A stretch of DNA of 13,866 bases from Candidatus Scatosoma pullistercoris (GCA_018714725.1 DVMZ01000058.1:1-13866); one strand, 5' to 3'; shown: positions 1 to 7,527, numbered from the stretch's first letter. Numbers and translations: made by a program. The notes: generated by a model from the letters alone, not told the origin.

Positions 1-2
1 TC

Positions 3-356
3 CCCAGGACGCTTGCCGAGGACGGTGACCCGTTGGATGTGCTCGTGCTCTGCAACGAGATCATCTATCCCATGATCCTCGTCCGCTGTTATCCGATCGG
101 CGTCATCAAAATGGTGGACAGCGGCTCGCTCGACGAGAAGATCATCGCCATTCCCTTCGGCGATCCCACTTATAACGGATATTACGATATTCATGAATTG
201 CCCGCCCATGTATTCGATGAAATGATGCACTTCTTTGAAGTTTACAAATCTCTCGAACACAAACAGACGACCGTGAAGGAGATTTGTCACCGCGACGAGG
301 CGGTGGAAATCATCAATAAGTGCATTTCCATGTATAAAGATAAATTCGGGAAATGA
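3..356 (+). CDS. ppa: Inorganic pyrophosphatase, family I (5' truncated)
   Basis: This is the C-terminal part of a soluble family I pyrophosphatase, which hydrolyses pyrophosphate to two phosphates and pulls biosynthetic reactions forward. The reading frame is open from the window edge, with 117 residues visible of a usual 170-180, so roughly the first third lies outside. Residues 6-13 of the visible part read EDGDPLDV, the family signature. By comparison with the E. coli enzyme, D7, D9, D12, D39 and D44 are the Mg-binding and catalytic acids and K46 the conserved lysine. The stretch HFFEVYKSLE (76-85) matches the conserved Tyr-Lys region. An apparent TTG start at 33 is only an internal leucine codon. 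The gene ends at TGA 354-356, with 159 bp before the next gene. Identification is firm; regulation cannot be seen. Confidence 0.95.
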   Translation, partial: PRTLAEDGDPLDVLVLCNEIIYPMILVRCYPIGVIKMVDSGSLDEKIIAIPFGDPTYNGYYDIHELPAHVFDEMMHFFEVYKSLEHKQTTVKEICHRDEAVEIINKCISMYKDKFGK

Positions 357-421
357 TTGCGGGGATTGCGGCGGATGAATAAACGTATTTTTTCGCCGGG
401 GGAGTTTTGCATTTTTACACA

Positions 422-440
422 AAAATCCGTTTGGATTTTC
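422..440 (+). terminator. Weak hairpin, possible terminator after ppa
   Basis: AAAATCC (422-428), loop GTTT and GGATTTT (433-439) form a perfect 7-bp stem ending in four T residues and a C. It lies 65 bp after the pyrophosphatase stop. The stem is short and AT-rich and lacks a separate T tract, so it may be a poor terminator or chance. Confidence 0.3.
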
Positions 441-515
441 CCTGCCGTCGCGCCTGCGGAAAAGCGGGGCGGAGCGGGAACGGCGCGGACTGCGCGGAAC
501 AGGAGGACGGAAAAC

Positions 516-1028
516 ATGAAACAGGTTCTGATCGTCGTGGATATGCAGGAGGATTTTATCTTCGGCTCGCTGGGCAGCAAAGAGGCCCGGTCGATTCTGC
601 CTGCGGTGCGGAAGAGGATTGAAGACTTCCGCGCGGAAGGGGGAAGCGTCGTATTCACCCGCGACACGCACGGGGAGGATTACCTCTCGACGCGGGAAGG
701 GAAATATCTGCCCGTCGTGCATTGCGTAAAAGACAGCCAAGGCTGGCAGATTGCGGAAGGTTTGTTCAAAGACGGGGACAAGATCTTCGACAAACCCGCC
801 TTCGGAAGTCCTTTGCTGGCGGAATTTGTGCGGGAAGAAGGGTTCGGACGGATTGAAATGATCGGCGTATGCACGGACATCTGCGTTGTTTCCAACGCGT
901 TGCTGATCAAGGCTTTTTGTCCGGAAGCGGAGGTGTGCGTCCGCGCGGATTGCTGTGCGGGAAGCACGCCGGAAGCGCACGACGCGGCGCTTGAAACGAT
1001 GCGTTGCTGTCAGGTGGAAATCCTCTGA
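516..1028 (+). CDS. Nicotinamidase-like cysteine hydrolase (isochorismatase fold)
   Basis: A 170-residue cytoplasmic enzyme of the isochorismatase-like hydrolase superfamily. The catalytic triad is visible: D9 in VVDMQEDF, K93 in FDKPAFGS and C123 in GVCTDICV. Likely metal ligands are D50 and H52 (RDTHGEDY), E61 and H69. An Asp/His/Glu/His set is as in the pneumococcal nicotinamidase rather than the Asp/His/His of E. coli PncA. The most probable reaction is nicotinamide to nicotinate plus ammonia, in NAD salvage, but related family members hydrolyse other amides, so the substrate is inferred. The ATG at 516 is chosen over an in-frame upstream ATG at 357 because AGGAGG (501-506) sits nine bases before it and homology starts there. 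It is followed by a separate promoter at 1115, so it is probably monocistronic or the end of a ppa-containing unit. Confidence 0.85.
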   Translation: MKQVLIVVDMQEDFIFGSLGSKEARSILPAVRKRIEDFRAEGGSVVFTRDTHGEDYLSTREGKYLPVVHCVKDSQGWQIAEGLFKDGDKIFDKPAFGSPLLAEFVREEGFGRIEMIGVCTDICVVSNALLIKAFCPEAEVCVRADCCAGSTPEAHDAALETMRCCQVEIL

Positions 1029-1114
1029 TTTTGTTTTTGCCGCGCGGGAAGGGCGAAAAGAACCGGCATAAAAAAAATATTGCAAAATCCTGCCGAAAAT
1101 TTTGAAAAATCATA

Positions 1115-1143
1115 TTGACAATATAATGAAAAGCAGTTATAAT
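1115..1143 (+). promoter_or_regulatory. Consensus sigma-A promoter
   Basis: TTGACA (1115-1120), a 17-bp spacer and TATAAT (1138-1143) match the sigma-A consensus at all twelve positions. Transcription should start near 1150, giving a leader of about 90 bases before the gene at 1239. It drives the two-gene exported/membrane protein operon. Confidence 0.9.
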
Positions 1144-1238
1144 ATAAGGGAATAACAATCGGTTAGATATTTCATGACGGAATAAATATTTATAAAATAT
1201 AGAACCGGTGAAAATGAAAAAACATCAGGAGGCTTCGG

Positions 1239-2081
1239 ATGAAAAAGAAAGGCAGAATCTGCGGGACGATCGGTTTGATCCTTTCTCTCGCACTTGCGGG
1301 CGGAACCGTTGTCTATGGGACGATGTTCCACGGCAACACCGTCGGAAAAGCGGAAAAGCTGGTCGGATCTTCGACGGGCACCGTATTCGACGGCTGGTTC
1401 AAGCATACCGGCTTTGACGAGACCAAAGCGCTCGTCGATCAGACGGTGGTATTGGCAAAAGGAAACGCTGCGACAGAAGGGGGATATTCTTCGTATTCGC
1501 TGTCCTTCAATTATTCCAGTATGCTTTCCGTCAAAGTGAACGACAAGGAAACGGTGATGCAGGGGACTGCGGCAGGCGTGATTTATACCGACGCCGCGTA
1601 TACCTATGTCAAATACACGACCCGCACCATCGACGATCGCGCTGCGATGGTGGAATCGGAGGAATATGTCCTCGTGAAAGAAACCGGCGCCGTTTACACC
1701 CGGACCAATCCGTCGCCTTATACGGAAACGCCGGGCGATTCGATGTTCTCGGATGTGTCGACCTGGAAATATTCCGGGACGACGTTTGACGTGCCGAGTT
1801 TCCTCGATCTGACAGGTGTTTTTGCTTCCGTATCGGCGGATAATAAAGTGTACATAACGCCGACCGGCGAATATAAATTCAACGGGCCGGTTTTGCCGGA
1901 AGGGGCCGAAGGCGTATGCAAGTTCACGGTGGGATTCTGCCCGACGATCCGTTATACGCTGACGACGACCGGCACGAAAGAAGCCGGCGGAGACAGTACG
2001 ACGACGGTGGCTTTGCAGTATTCCAATCTGAATAATACAAAAATCGAACTTCCCGCTTCGCTGACGGAGGTGATCATATGA
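1239..2081 (+). CDS. Exported protein of unknown function
   Basis: A 280-residue protein I do not recognise. The N-terminus is a basic MKKK head followed by a hydrophobic segment (about residues 8-28), which reads as a signal peptide or signal anchor; no lipobox is present. The remainder is rich in Thr, Ser, Tyr and Val with alternating polar and hydrophobic residues, typical of an extracellular beta-rich fold, with only two cysteines (in VCKFTVGFC) outside the leader. The ATG at 1239 has AGGAGG at 1227-1232, six bases upstream. A consensus promoter lies about 95 bases upstream. Its stop codon overlaps the start of the next gene by four bases (ATGA), so the two are translationally coupled and probably act together at the membrane. 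Function cannot be assigned from sequence. Confidence 0.85.
   Translation: MKKKGRICGTIGLILSLALAGGTVVYGTMFHGNTVGKAEKLVGSSTGTVFDGWFKHTGFDETKALVDQTVVLAKGNAATEGGYSSYSLSFNYSSMLSVKVNDKETVMQGTAAGVIYTDAAYTYVKYTTRTIDDRAAMVESEEYVLVKETGAVYTRTNPSPYTETPGDSMFSDVSTWKYSGTTFDVPSFLDLTGVFASVSADNKVYITPTGEYKFNGPVLPEGAEGVCKFTVGFCPTIRYTLTTTGTKEAGGDSTTTVALQYSNLNNTKIELPASLTEVII
2066..2075 (+). promoter_or_regulatory. Ten-base perfect Shine-Dalgarno site
   Basis: GGAGGTGATC is fully complementary to the end of bacterial 16S rRNA (GATCACCTCC). It lies inside the last codons of the upstream gene and ends two bases before the ATG at 2078; the GGAGG core is seven bases away. It fixes the start of the zinc-ribbon membrane protein and implies strong, coupled translation. 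Confidence 0.85.
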
Positions 2082-4063
2082 AAACGAACGAAAATAAAAC
2101 CGTCGCTTTGAAAAGGCGGGTATCCAGTGTTCACGCAAAAGCGGAAGCCGTCGGTATTTTCTATCTGATTGCCACCGTTCTGATCGCCGCAGCTGCGTTT
2201 CTGCCCATTTTGTACGGTACGTCCGTGGGAGATATGTGGGTCGCGAATTTCTGGAAAGCTTTCCCGGATCTCGTGAACATCAAAACTTCCGCTGTTGCCG
2301 TATTGCTGAATGCCGGGTGTGCAGGCCTTTATGCGCTGTTGCTTCTCACGGCAGTCATCAACGTGTTGCGTTCGTTGTCCCGGTTGTCACGGCTTTTCAA
2401 GACCAAAGCGTCGAGAGTCAACGGTTATAACCGCAATGCGATGGCGATGGAAGAAATGGGGAAGATTTATTCGGGTACATATTGCGTGTTCATTGTATTC
2501 CCCTTCATGATTCACCTGATTTCCGGAGCGGGATTTACCAATCTTTATTATATCGCGATTGCCGTAGGCCTGGTGTTCCATTTCTGGCTGGGTCTTGTGG
2601 GCGGCAATGTCAGCCAGTTCACGGTCGGCACCGAAACGGAAGAGGAAAAACGCACGCTCGGCAGAATAGCGCCGTTCTTCCGCAACCTTGCCCAGCTTGT
2701 GTTTGTCGGCCTCATCATGTATTACATTTCCGAGACCAATCTGATGCTGAACGCTCTGAAATGGCTGGAGACGAATGCGTTCTCGACGCTGTTCAAGGGC
2801 GCCAAGATGGATCTGGTGTATTATGGGGCGATTCCTTTCCTGCAGCTTCTTTGCTGCCTGTGGACGGTGGTGCTCCTCAAACATGCGACGGCCCCCACGG
2901 AATATCAGCGCGACGGCATGGACGCACCCGGCATGAAAAATTTCCGCGTGTTCTCCTTCCTGCTTTTGATCACTTCCGGTCTTTTGGTCGGATTGATGTT
3001 CCTTGCGGCTTCCAAGCGCACGTTTATCGCTCCGACGATGGGCACGCTGTTTATCGCAGTGGTCGCGCTGGCGGCTCTGATCGAAGAATTCTGCATGTGC
3101 CGTCTGCCCAATGTGAAAGGGAAAGTGGCGGAGGAACCGACCGCTGAGTCTGAAGAGGCGGAAGGTGCGGTCGAAGCGGAAAATGCAAACCAGCCCGAAG
3201 CATTGGCTCCTGCAATGTATCATATTCCTTTGCAGTGCATTTCTCAGCCCGGCGTATTCATGCAGCCCAACGGTCAGCCCGTGCTGATCATGCCTATGAT
3301 TGCGGGCACGCAGGTGGATCCTCATCAGGCGCCGGCAGACGGACGTCAGATTATGTACGGCTATCAGAATCCTTATGAGGTTCCTTACGGATACGGCCCT
3401 TATGGTGCTTATTGGAACAACGGCAGGCCGTTCAATCCCTATCAGTATGTGCAGGAACCCGTCAATGAGGAGTCTGTCACAGAAGTCAATACAGAAACTC
3501 AGACGGAAAAGAAGCCGGATGTCAAAGAGCGGAAAGCCAACCTTGCGGCCGATAAGAAAGCACTTCGTCAGGAAGCGGCGCTTTCCAGAAAAGAGCACAA
3601 GGCGGCGGCGGAAAGAGCCGCTGTGGAACAGGCTTTGGCAGAAAAATGGATGAAGAAAGCCAAGAAACAGCCGGTGGAAGAATCGAATGCCGTGACAGCG
3701 TCTGCAACGCCTGAAAAAGAAGAGAAGGCGGTTTCCGTTGCGCCGGCGCCTGTTGCTTCCGAATCGACGGCGCTCATGCCCGTACAGGCGGCGCCCAGAC
3801 AGCCGATGATGGAGACTTATGCGTATTCGCATCCTTCCGCACCCGTCAAGCCCCGCTATTATCCGGAGGCCACCGAGCTTTCCGAAGAGGATCTGATGAA
3901 ACCTCTTCCTCCCAAGAAGTGGACGGTGACCTGTCCCGACTGTATGAGCAGACTGACGGTGAAAGACGGTGCGTTTGCATATCGCTGTCCGGAATGCGGC
4001 GGCGTGTTCCAGCTCCGCAAAGTGTTCCGCGCCAAGCAGAATAACGAAAATACAGAGAATTGA
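2078..4063 (+). CDS. Polytopic membrane protein with C-terminal zinc ribbon
   Basis: A 661-residue protein with no family I can name. Residues 24-340 hold about seven or eight hydrophobic segments (near 24-46, 72-96, 135-150, 153-176, 203-220, 249-268, 289-311, 320-338). A long soluble tail follows: an acidic stretch (350-375), a Tyr/Pro/Gly-rich section with PYGYGPYGAYW (about 430-455), a Lys/Glu/Ala-rich probable coiled coil (about 505-560), an Ala/Pro-rich linker, and a zinc ribbon with C619-x2-C622-x14-C637-x2-C640. The ribbon and charged tail are presumably cytoplasmic. Translation is coupled to the exported protein upstream, and a terminator follows directly, so this is a two-gene unit. 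A sensing, scaffolding or secretion-linked role is possible but unproven. The Tyr-rich part resembles low-complexity regions of other Firmicute membrane proteins. Confidence 0.85.
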   Translation: MKTNENKTVALKRRVSSVHAKAEAVGIFYLIATVLIAAAAFLPILYGTSVGDMWVANFWKAFPDLVNIKTSAVAVLLNAGCAGLYALLLLTAVINVLRSLSRLSRLFKTKASRVNGYNRNAMAMEEMGKIYSGTYCVFIVFPFMIHLISGAGFTNLYYIAIAVGLVFHFWLGLVGGNVSQFTVGTETEEEKRTLGRIAPFFRNLAQLVFVGLIMYYISETNLMLNALKWLETNAFSTLFKGAKMDLVYYGAIPFLQLLCCLWTVVLLKHATAPTEYQRDGMDAPGMKNFRVFSFLLLITSGLLVGLMFLAASKRTFIAPTMGTLFIAVVALAALIEEFCMCRLPNVKGKVAEEPTAESEEAEGAVEAENANQPEALAPAMYHIPLQCISQPGVFMQPNGQPVLIMPMIAGTQVDPHQAPADGRQIMYGYQNPYEVPYGYGPYGAYWNNGRPFNPYQYVQEPVNEESVTEVNTETQTEKKPDVKERKANLAADKKALRQEAALSRKEHKAAAERAAVEQALAEKWMKKAKKQPVEESNAVTASATPEKEEKAVSVAPAPVASESTALMPVQAAPRQPMMETYAYSHPSAPVKPRYYPEATELSEEDLMKPLPPKKWTVTCPDCMSRLTVKDGAFAYRCPECGGVFQLRKVFRAKQNNENTEN

Positions 4064-4085
4064 CAGATTATATCCGAAGCATAAA

Positions 4086-4122
4086 GAAAACGTTCCCCGT
4101 CAAGGGGGACGCTTTCTTTTTT
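4086..4122 (+). terminator. Intrinsic terminator of the membrane-protein operon
   Basis: GAAAACGTTCCCC (4086-4098) pairs with GGGGGACGCTTTC (4104-4116) across a GTCAA loop, a 13-bp stem with one A-C mismatch and one wobble. Six T residues follow (4117-4122). It lies 23 bases past the stop at 4063 and separates this operon from convergent spoIIE. Confidence 0.9.
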
Positions 4123-4261
4123 CGGGGATTTCGGAAAAATGTATTTATCGGAACTAATTTTTTAAGATTTACATCCAAGCGGAAAAGCGGTCGGAAAGGA
4201 ACACTTTTTTCTGAAAAGGACGTATCTTTACGTTTTCCCGGGGCGCGGGGATTGCAAAAGG

Positions 4262-6562
4262 TCAGTTTTCGAGGCTTTTGAACAGGCGCACCGCCAGGAC
4301 GGTCATATCGTCTTTTGCCGTGCCGCCATACAGGGACAGCGCTTGTTGCAACAGGGCGTCGGCAAGCTGTTGGGGATTGGAAGCGGGGATTTTTTTCAGA
4401 GTCTCGTACAGATCGGCGGAAGAGCCGAACGCGGAGGTGATTCCGTCGCTCAGAAAGAGCAGGACGTCATTTTCCTGCAAGGAATAGGACGAAGCGTCGG
4501 GATGAAGCGATTCGAGAATGCCGAGGGGCAGCGAAGCGCTTTCCAGAATTTTCAGCGTATTTCCCGAAAGGATAAATCCGAGCGGAGACCCGATTTTCAC
4601 GACGTCGGCGGCGCCGTTGTCCAGATCGATGACCGCGATGTCCACGCAGGCGAAAGTTTCCTCCCGGCTGAACGTGAGCAATTTGTTGATGGTGGATAAA
4701 ACGAGGGAAGAGGGCATTTTGGCGCGGTAGAAACTCTCCAGCAGGGAAATGGTGCTTTCGGAAATGCGCCGCGCGTATTCCCCGCTGCCCATGCCGTCGG
4801 AAAGCGCGATCATAAACCGGCGCTCGTCGATTTTGATAACCGAATGCGTATCTCCGCTGGCGGTTTCGCCCGTCTTGGTGAGGGACGCCACGCCGAACGC
4901 CGCGTCATAATAGGGGCGCTTGTGCAGGATACAGCAGAATTTATCCTTGCTCAAAGTCAGCCGTTCGGAGATGATCAGTCTCGTGCCCAGGATATGCGAA
5001 GCGATCGCGGCGATTTTTTTGACGTCCGATTTTCCGAACGTGATCAGAGACAGGGTCAGATTTTCTTCGTCTCCCGCGATCAGCACTTCCGAACAGACGA
5101 TTCCCGCTTTCAGAAAAGCCACGTCCAGTTGCCTCTCCCTTTCCGAATAGATCGTGAGCGGTTCGCTTTGTTCGAGCGCGATGTTTTTCAGAATTTCGCT
5201 GACGCCCTGGGCCTGGTTGGCCAGCAACTGCCGTCCCGAAGCCGCGTTTTCCGTCTCCACCATGTATTTCCGGTAATCCCCGATCTGGCGGTTGACGGCG
5301 TAGAGGACGCCGCTCTGATTGACGCAGGTTTCCGCCAGTCTGGACGGGATGTCGATGAGGCTGGTTTTCCCTTTGGCGCATCCGACGTCGATCAGCTTGT
5401 TCAGCTCGTTTTCCAGGCCGTGTCCCATGCAGGTGCGGTAATTGACGCAGGATTTGCAGACGCTTTCGATCACGCATCCGCGTATGTATTCTTTGGCTCC
5501 TTCTTCCGCTTCGTTGGTGCCGAGGGCGGAAAAGGTGGTCTGGATTTCCCGGAAGACGCCCGAGATCTCGAACAGTTGCTCTCCGATAGCGGCACGGTTG
5601 CGGTTGATCGCGATCCGGGAAAGATGTTTTTCCCGATAAAAGATCAGCTTGTTTTCCATTTTCCGGACGAGGGGAGGCGGTATCAGCAGGAAGAGCAGGC
5701 CGGGAATGAGAACGGACAGCAAGGACTGTACCAGCAACGAAGTCTGTAAAGAATAGATGCCGTCGAAGTACCCGTAGACGAAGAAAACGGCGAAGAGTGC
5801 CAGGACGGCGGGCAATCGGCCGGATTTTATAAACAGCACCACGGCGATTCCGTAGAGGAAAAATCGTTCGGGAGAAATCCCGCCCACAATCGCGGGCGGC
5901 AGGCTGAGCGCAAAGGCGCACACCAGCGCCGTGGCGTCTTTTGTCGCGCAGGAAAAAACCAGAAGGACAAAAAACGCGATACCCATGTATGCGATGACGT
6001 TGATGGCACGACAGACGCCTATGCCGATCAATACGAAGAAAAGCACGGAAAAGACCAGCTCTTCCGCTTTGAGCCGGCATTTGAGAAGTTTGTACAGCAA
6101 CGCTTTCAGCGCCACGGAAAAGATGGCGGATAAAAGGAAGATGAGGCCGGCCAGAATGATTTTCTGGCTGATGGCTCCCAACGTGAAGGGCAGATCGAGG
6201 GGGATAGAATAAGGGGTAAAGGGCGAGAATGCCGCGAACAGTACCAGGCAGAGCGCCAGGGTGCCGAGAGAGGGAACAGTCGTTTTTTTCCCGAGCTTTC
6301 TGCAGACGAAAAAGACAATTCCGAGCAATGCCGCCTGTCCCGCATAAACGGGCAAAAAAGCCAAGGAAAGCCCGGACAATCCGGAAAACAGGTACAGCAG
6401 GGAAGAGACGACGGGATGCAACCCGGCGATCAGCATCGCGTAGAACAGGGCGAGGGAAAAAGGTTCCCCGTTGTTTCCGACATAGTAGAGGAAAAACATT
6501 GCCGCAAACAGAAATATGTACAAAAGGACTGTGGAAAAACTGAATTTTTGCCGTTCGTTCAT
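4262..6562 (-). CDS. spoIIE: Stage II sporulation protein E (SpoIIE phosphatase)
   Basis: SpoIIE is the membrane-bound PP2C-type serine phosphatase that dephosphorylates SpoIIAA at the sporulation septum and so activates sigma-F in the forespore; it also binds FtsZ. The 766-residue protein (827 in B. subtilis) has about ten hydrophobic segments in residues 10-300, a central regulatory region with a cysteine cluster (C363, C369, C372, C378), and a C-terminal phosphatase domain from about 550. Metal-binding motifs are visible: DGMGSGE at 589-595 (the SpoIIE form of the first Asp motif), SDGI around D706, and KDDMTV with D751/D752. The ATG at 6560-6562 is preceded by GGAGG six bases upstream. 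A possible Spo0A-type promoter lies just upstream. It is monocistronic here, bounded by a terminator after mazF. Domain order and motifs make this call firm. Confidence 0.96.
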   Translation of the reverse strand: MNERQKFSFSTVLLYIFLFAAMFFLYYVGNNGEPFSLALFYAMLIAGLHPVVSSLLYLFSGLSGLSLAFLPVYAGQAALLGIVFFVCRKLGKKTTVPSLGTLALCLVLFAAFSPFTPYSIPLDLPFTLGAISQKIILAGLIFLLSAIFSVALKALLYKLLKCRLKAEELVFSVLFFVLIGIGVCRAINVIAYMGIAFFVLLVFSCATKDATALVCAFALSLPPAIVGGISPERFFLYGIAVVLFIKSGRLPAVLALFAVFFVYGYFDGIYSLQTSLLVQSLLSVLIPGLLFLLIPPPLVRKMENKLIFYREKHLSRIAINRNRAAIGEQLFEISGVFREIQTTFSALGTNEAEEGAKEYIRGCVIESVCKSCVNYRTCMGHGLENELNKLIDVGCAKGKTSLIDIPSRLAETCVNQSGVLYAVNRQIGDYRKYMVETENAASGRQLLANQAQGVSEILKNIALEQSEPLTIYSERERQLDVAFLKAGIVCSEVLIAGDEENLTLSLITFGKSDVKKIAAIASHILGTRLIISERLTLSKDKFCCILHKRPYYDAAFGVASLTKTGETASGDTHSVIKIDERRFMIALSDGMGSGEYARRISESTISLLESFYRAKMPSSLVLSTINKLLTFSREETFACVDIAVIDLDNGAADVVKIGSPLGFILSGNTLKILESASLPLGILESLHPDASSYSLQENDVLLFLSDGITSAFGSSADLYETLKKIPASNPQQLADALLQQALSLYGGTAKDDMTVLAVRLFKSLEN

Positions 6563-6592
6563 GGAGCGCCTCCGCGTTTTCTTTCAGCTTCC

Positions 6593-6626
6593 AATATACC
6601 AAAAACCCGCCGGGGAAATTTGTCTG
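6593..6626 (-). promoter_or_regulatory. Candidate Spo0A-dependent spoIIE promoter
   Basis: On the minus strand, TATATT (6598-6593) is a good -10 about 30 bases before the start codon. The best -35-like hexamer, CAGACA (6626-6621), lies 22 bp upstream, too far for ordinary sigma-A use. B. subtilis spoIIE and spoIIG promoters activated by Spo0A have similarly long spacers of 21-22 bp. TGTC-containing motifs overlap and extend upstream of this -35. The assignment is inferred. Confidence 0.45.
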
Positions 6627-6783
6627 TTTCTGTCTTTTTTTGTGTTTGCGTGCAAAATTTCCGTCCGGGGCGAGACGGGTTTACGGCCGGCCATTTGTTC
6701 CCGCCCGGGATTTTTTCGGAACGCTTGCGTGTGGGGATAAATTTTCAGGCGGAAGCTTTTCGGACGGGAGGAAAGGACTTTTG

Positions 6784-6819
6784 AAAAACGGCGCGAGCTG
6801 AACGCTTCGCGCCGTTTTT
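6784..6819 (-). terminator. Bidirectional-looking terminator after mazF
   Basis: AAAAACGGCGCGA (6784-6796) and TCGCGCCGTTTTT (6807-6819) are a perfect 13-bp inverted repeat around a 10-base loop, with A and T tracts at the outer ends. It lies 43 bases beyond the mazF stop on the minus strand, so it should end the mazF transcript before spoIIE. Confidence 0.9.
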
Positions 6820-6862
6820 CGGATATATGGGGGAAGATGATGAAAAACATCGTGTGATCGTG

Positions 6863-7213
6863 TCAGGGGGACTGGGTGAAGCCGAGGCTGATGAGAATTG
6901 CCTTGTCTACCCGGTTCATCGTCGACCGCGGAAGTTCGCCGATCCGTTCTTTCAGCCTGCGTTTATCGATGGTCCTGATCTGTTCCAGGAGAATGACGCT
7001 GTCCTTTGCCAGTCCGTAGGCGGACGGAAGCTCGATGTGAGTGGGGAGCTTTGCTTTGTTGATTTTGCTGGTGACCGCGGCCGCGATGACGGTGGGGGAG
7101 TATTTGTTGCCCACGTCGTTCTGCACGACGAGTACGGGACGGATTCCGCCTTGTTCGCTGCCGACCACCGGCGATAAATCGGCGTAGTAAAGTTCTCCGC
7201 GTTTAACGTTCAT
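6863..7213 (-). CDS. mazF: MazF/NdoA (PemK-family) mRNA interferase toxin
   Basis: A 116-residue endoribonuclease of the MazF/PemK family, closest in pattern to Firmicute NdoA (EndoA), which cuts single-stranded mRNA at short motifs. Conserved blocks are MNVKRGELYYADLSP (1-15), GSEQGGIRPVLVVQND (18-33), AAAVTSK (44-50) and LLEQIRTIDK (75-84). R25 and T48, the catalytic residues of the B. subtilis enzyme, are present, so it should be active. The ATG at 7211-7213 is chosen over a GTG at 7220-7222 because GAGAGGTG (7227-7220) is the ribosome site and family homology begins at this Met. No antitoxin gene (MazE/NdoAI type) is found upstream where it is usually placed, nor downstream. The gene ends at a strong terminator, so it is transcribed alone. 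Confidence 0.95.
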   Translation of the reverse strand: MNVKRGELYYADLSPVVGSEQGGIRPVLVVQNDVGNKYSPTVIAAAVTSKINKAKLPTHIELPSAYGLAKDSVILLEQIRTIDKRRLKERIGELPRSTMNRVDKAILISLGFTQSP

Positions 7214-7251
7214 ATAAAACACCTCTCTGGTAGAAAAAACTCCCTTAGTGC

Positions 7252-7283
7252 ATTATATGTAAAGGTAAGCTTTTCCTGTTCAA
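7252..7283 (-). promoter_or_regulatory. Possible mazF promoter
   Basis: On the minus strand TATAAT (7257-7252) is a perfect -10, 38 bases before the ATG at 7213. The closest -35 candidate is TTGAAC (7283-7278) with a 20-bp spacer, or TGAACA with 19 bp, both longer than ideal. The -10 is convincing and the -35 is not. Confidence 0.5.
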
Positions 7284-7464
7284 TAGCAAGTATTCCCCGA
7301 CCTGTTGCCTTTTATACGCAAAAAAAGGATTTTTCTGGAAACGGGTAGAAACTGCGGGGGCCGGAGGGAATGCGGGTATAACGGTGCGACGGAGAACGGA
7401 AACCGGAAAACGCAGAGGGAGAGAACGAAAAACAGGAAACAGGGGGATAAATTGTTTAAGGCTA
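7284..7464. other. Non-coding gap with purine-rich tract
   Basis: This space between the divergent mazF and PH-domain promoters has no supported gene. From about 7335 to 7460 the plus strand is mostly purines. A short hairpin, CCTTTT (7308-7313) with AAAAGG (7323-7328) followed by ATTTTT, resembles a weak terminator, but no transcript is known to run into it. Confidence 0.5.
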
Positions 7465-7493
7465 TTGACATTTCCGTTTTTTTCTGTTAAGAT
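7465..7493 (+). promoter_or_regulatory. Sigma-A promoter with extended -10
   Basis: TTGACA (7465-7470), 17-bp spacer and TAAGAT (7488-7493), with TG at 7485-7486 forming an extended -10. The -35 is perfect and the TGn motif offsets the weaker -10. It lies 34 bases before the PH-domain gene. Confidence 0.8.
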
Positions 7494-7527
7494 AGAAGAA
7501 GAAAATCGACTGAAACGGAGAATCTAT

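Noticed and set aside
1033..1073. TGCCG...CGGCA pairing followed by A tract after the cysteine hydrolase
   Set aside because: Five pairs with a loop of over 20 bases and no T tract on the plus strand; too weak to call a terminator.
1137..2138. 333-codon antisense frame
   Set aside because: Reverse shadow of the exported protein; crosses the consensus promoter and has no ribosome site.
2387..3832. 481-codon antisense frame
   Set aside because: His/Arg/Phe-rich reverse reading of the zinc-ribbon membrane protein; no start signals.
4941..6602. 553-codon minus-strand frame overlapping spoIIE
   Set aside because: Arg/Pro-rich shadow of spoIIE in another frame of the same strand; spoIIE has all motifs and a ribosome site.
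6731..6742. DnaA-box-like TGTGGGGATAAA
   Set aside because: Two extra bases compared with TGTGGATAA, single copy, and no replication genes nearby.
6563..6783. tRNA genes upstream of spoIIE, as in B. subtilis
   Set aside because: No T-loop sequence or cloverleaf pairing could be found on either strand.
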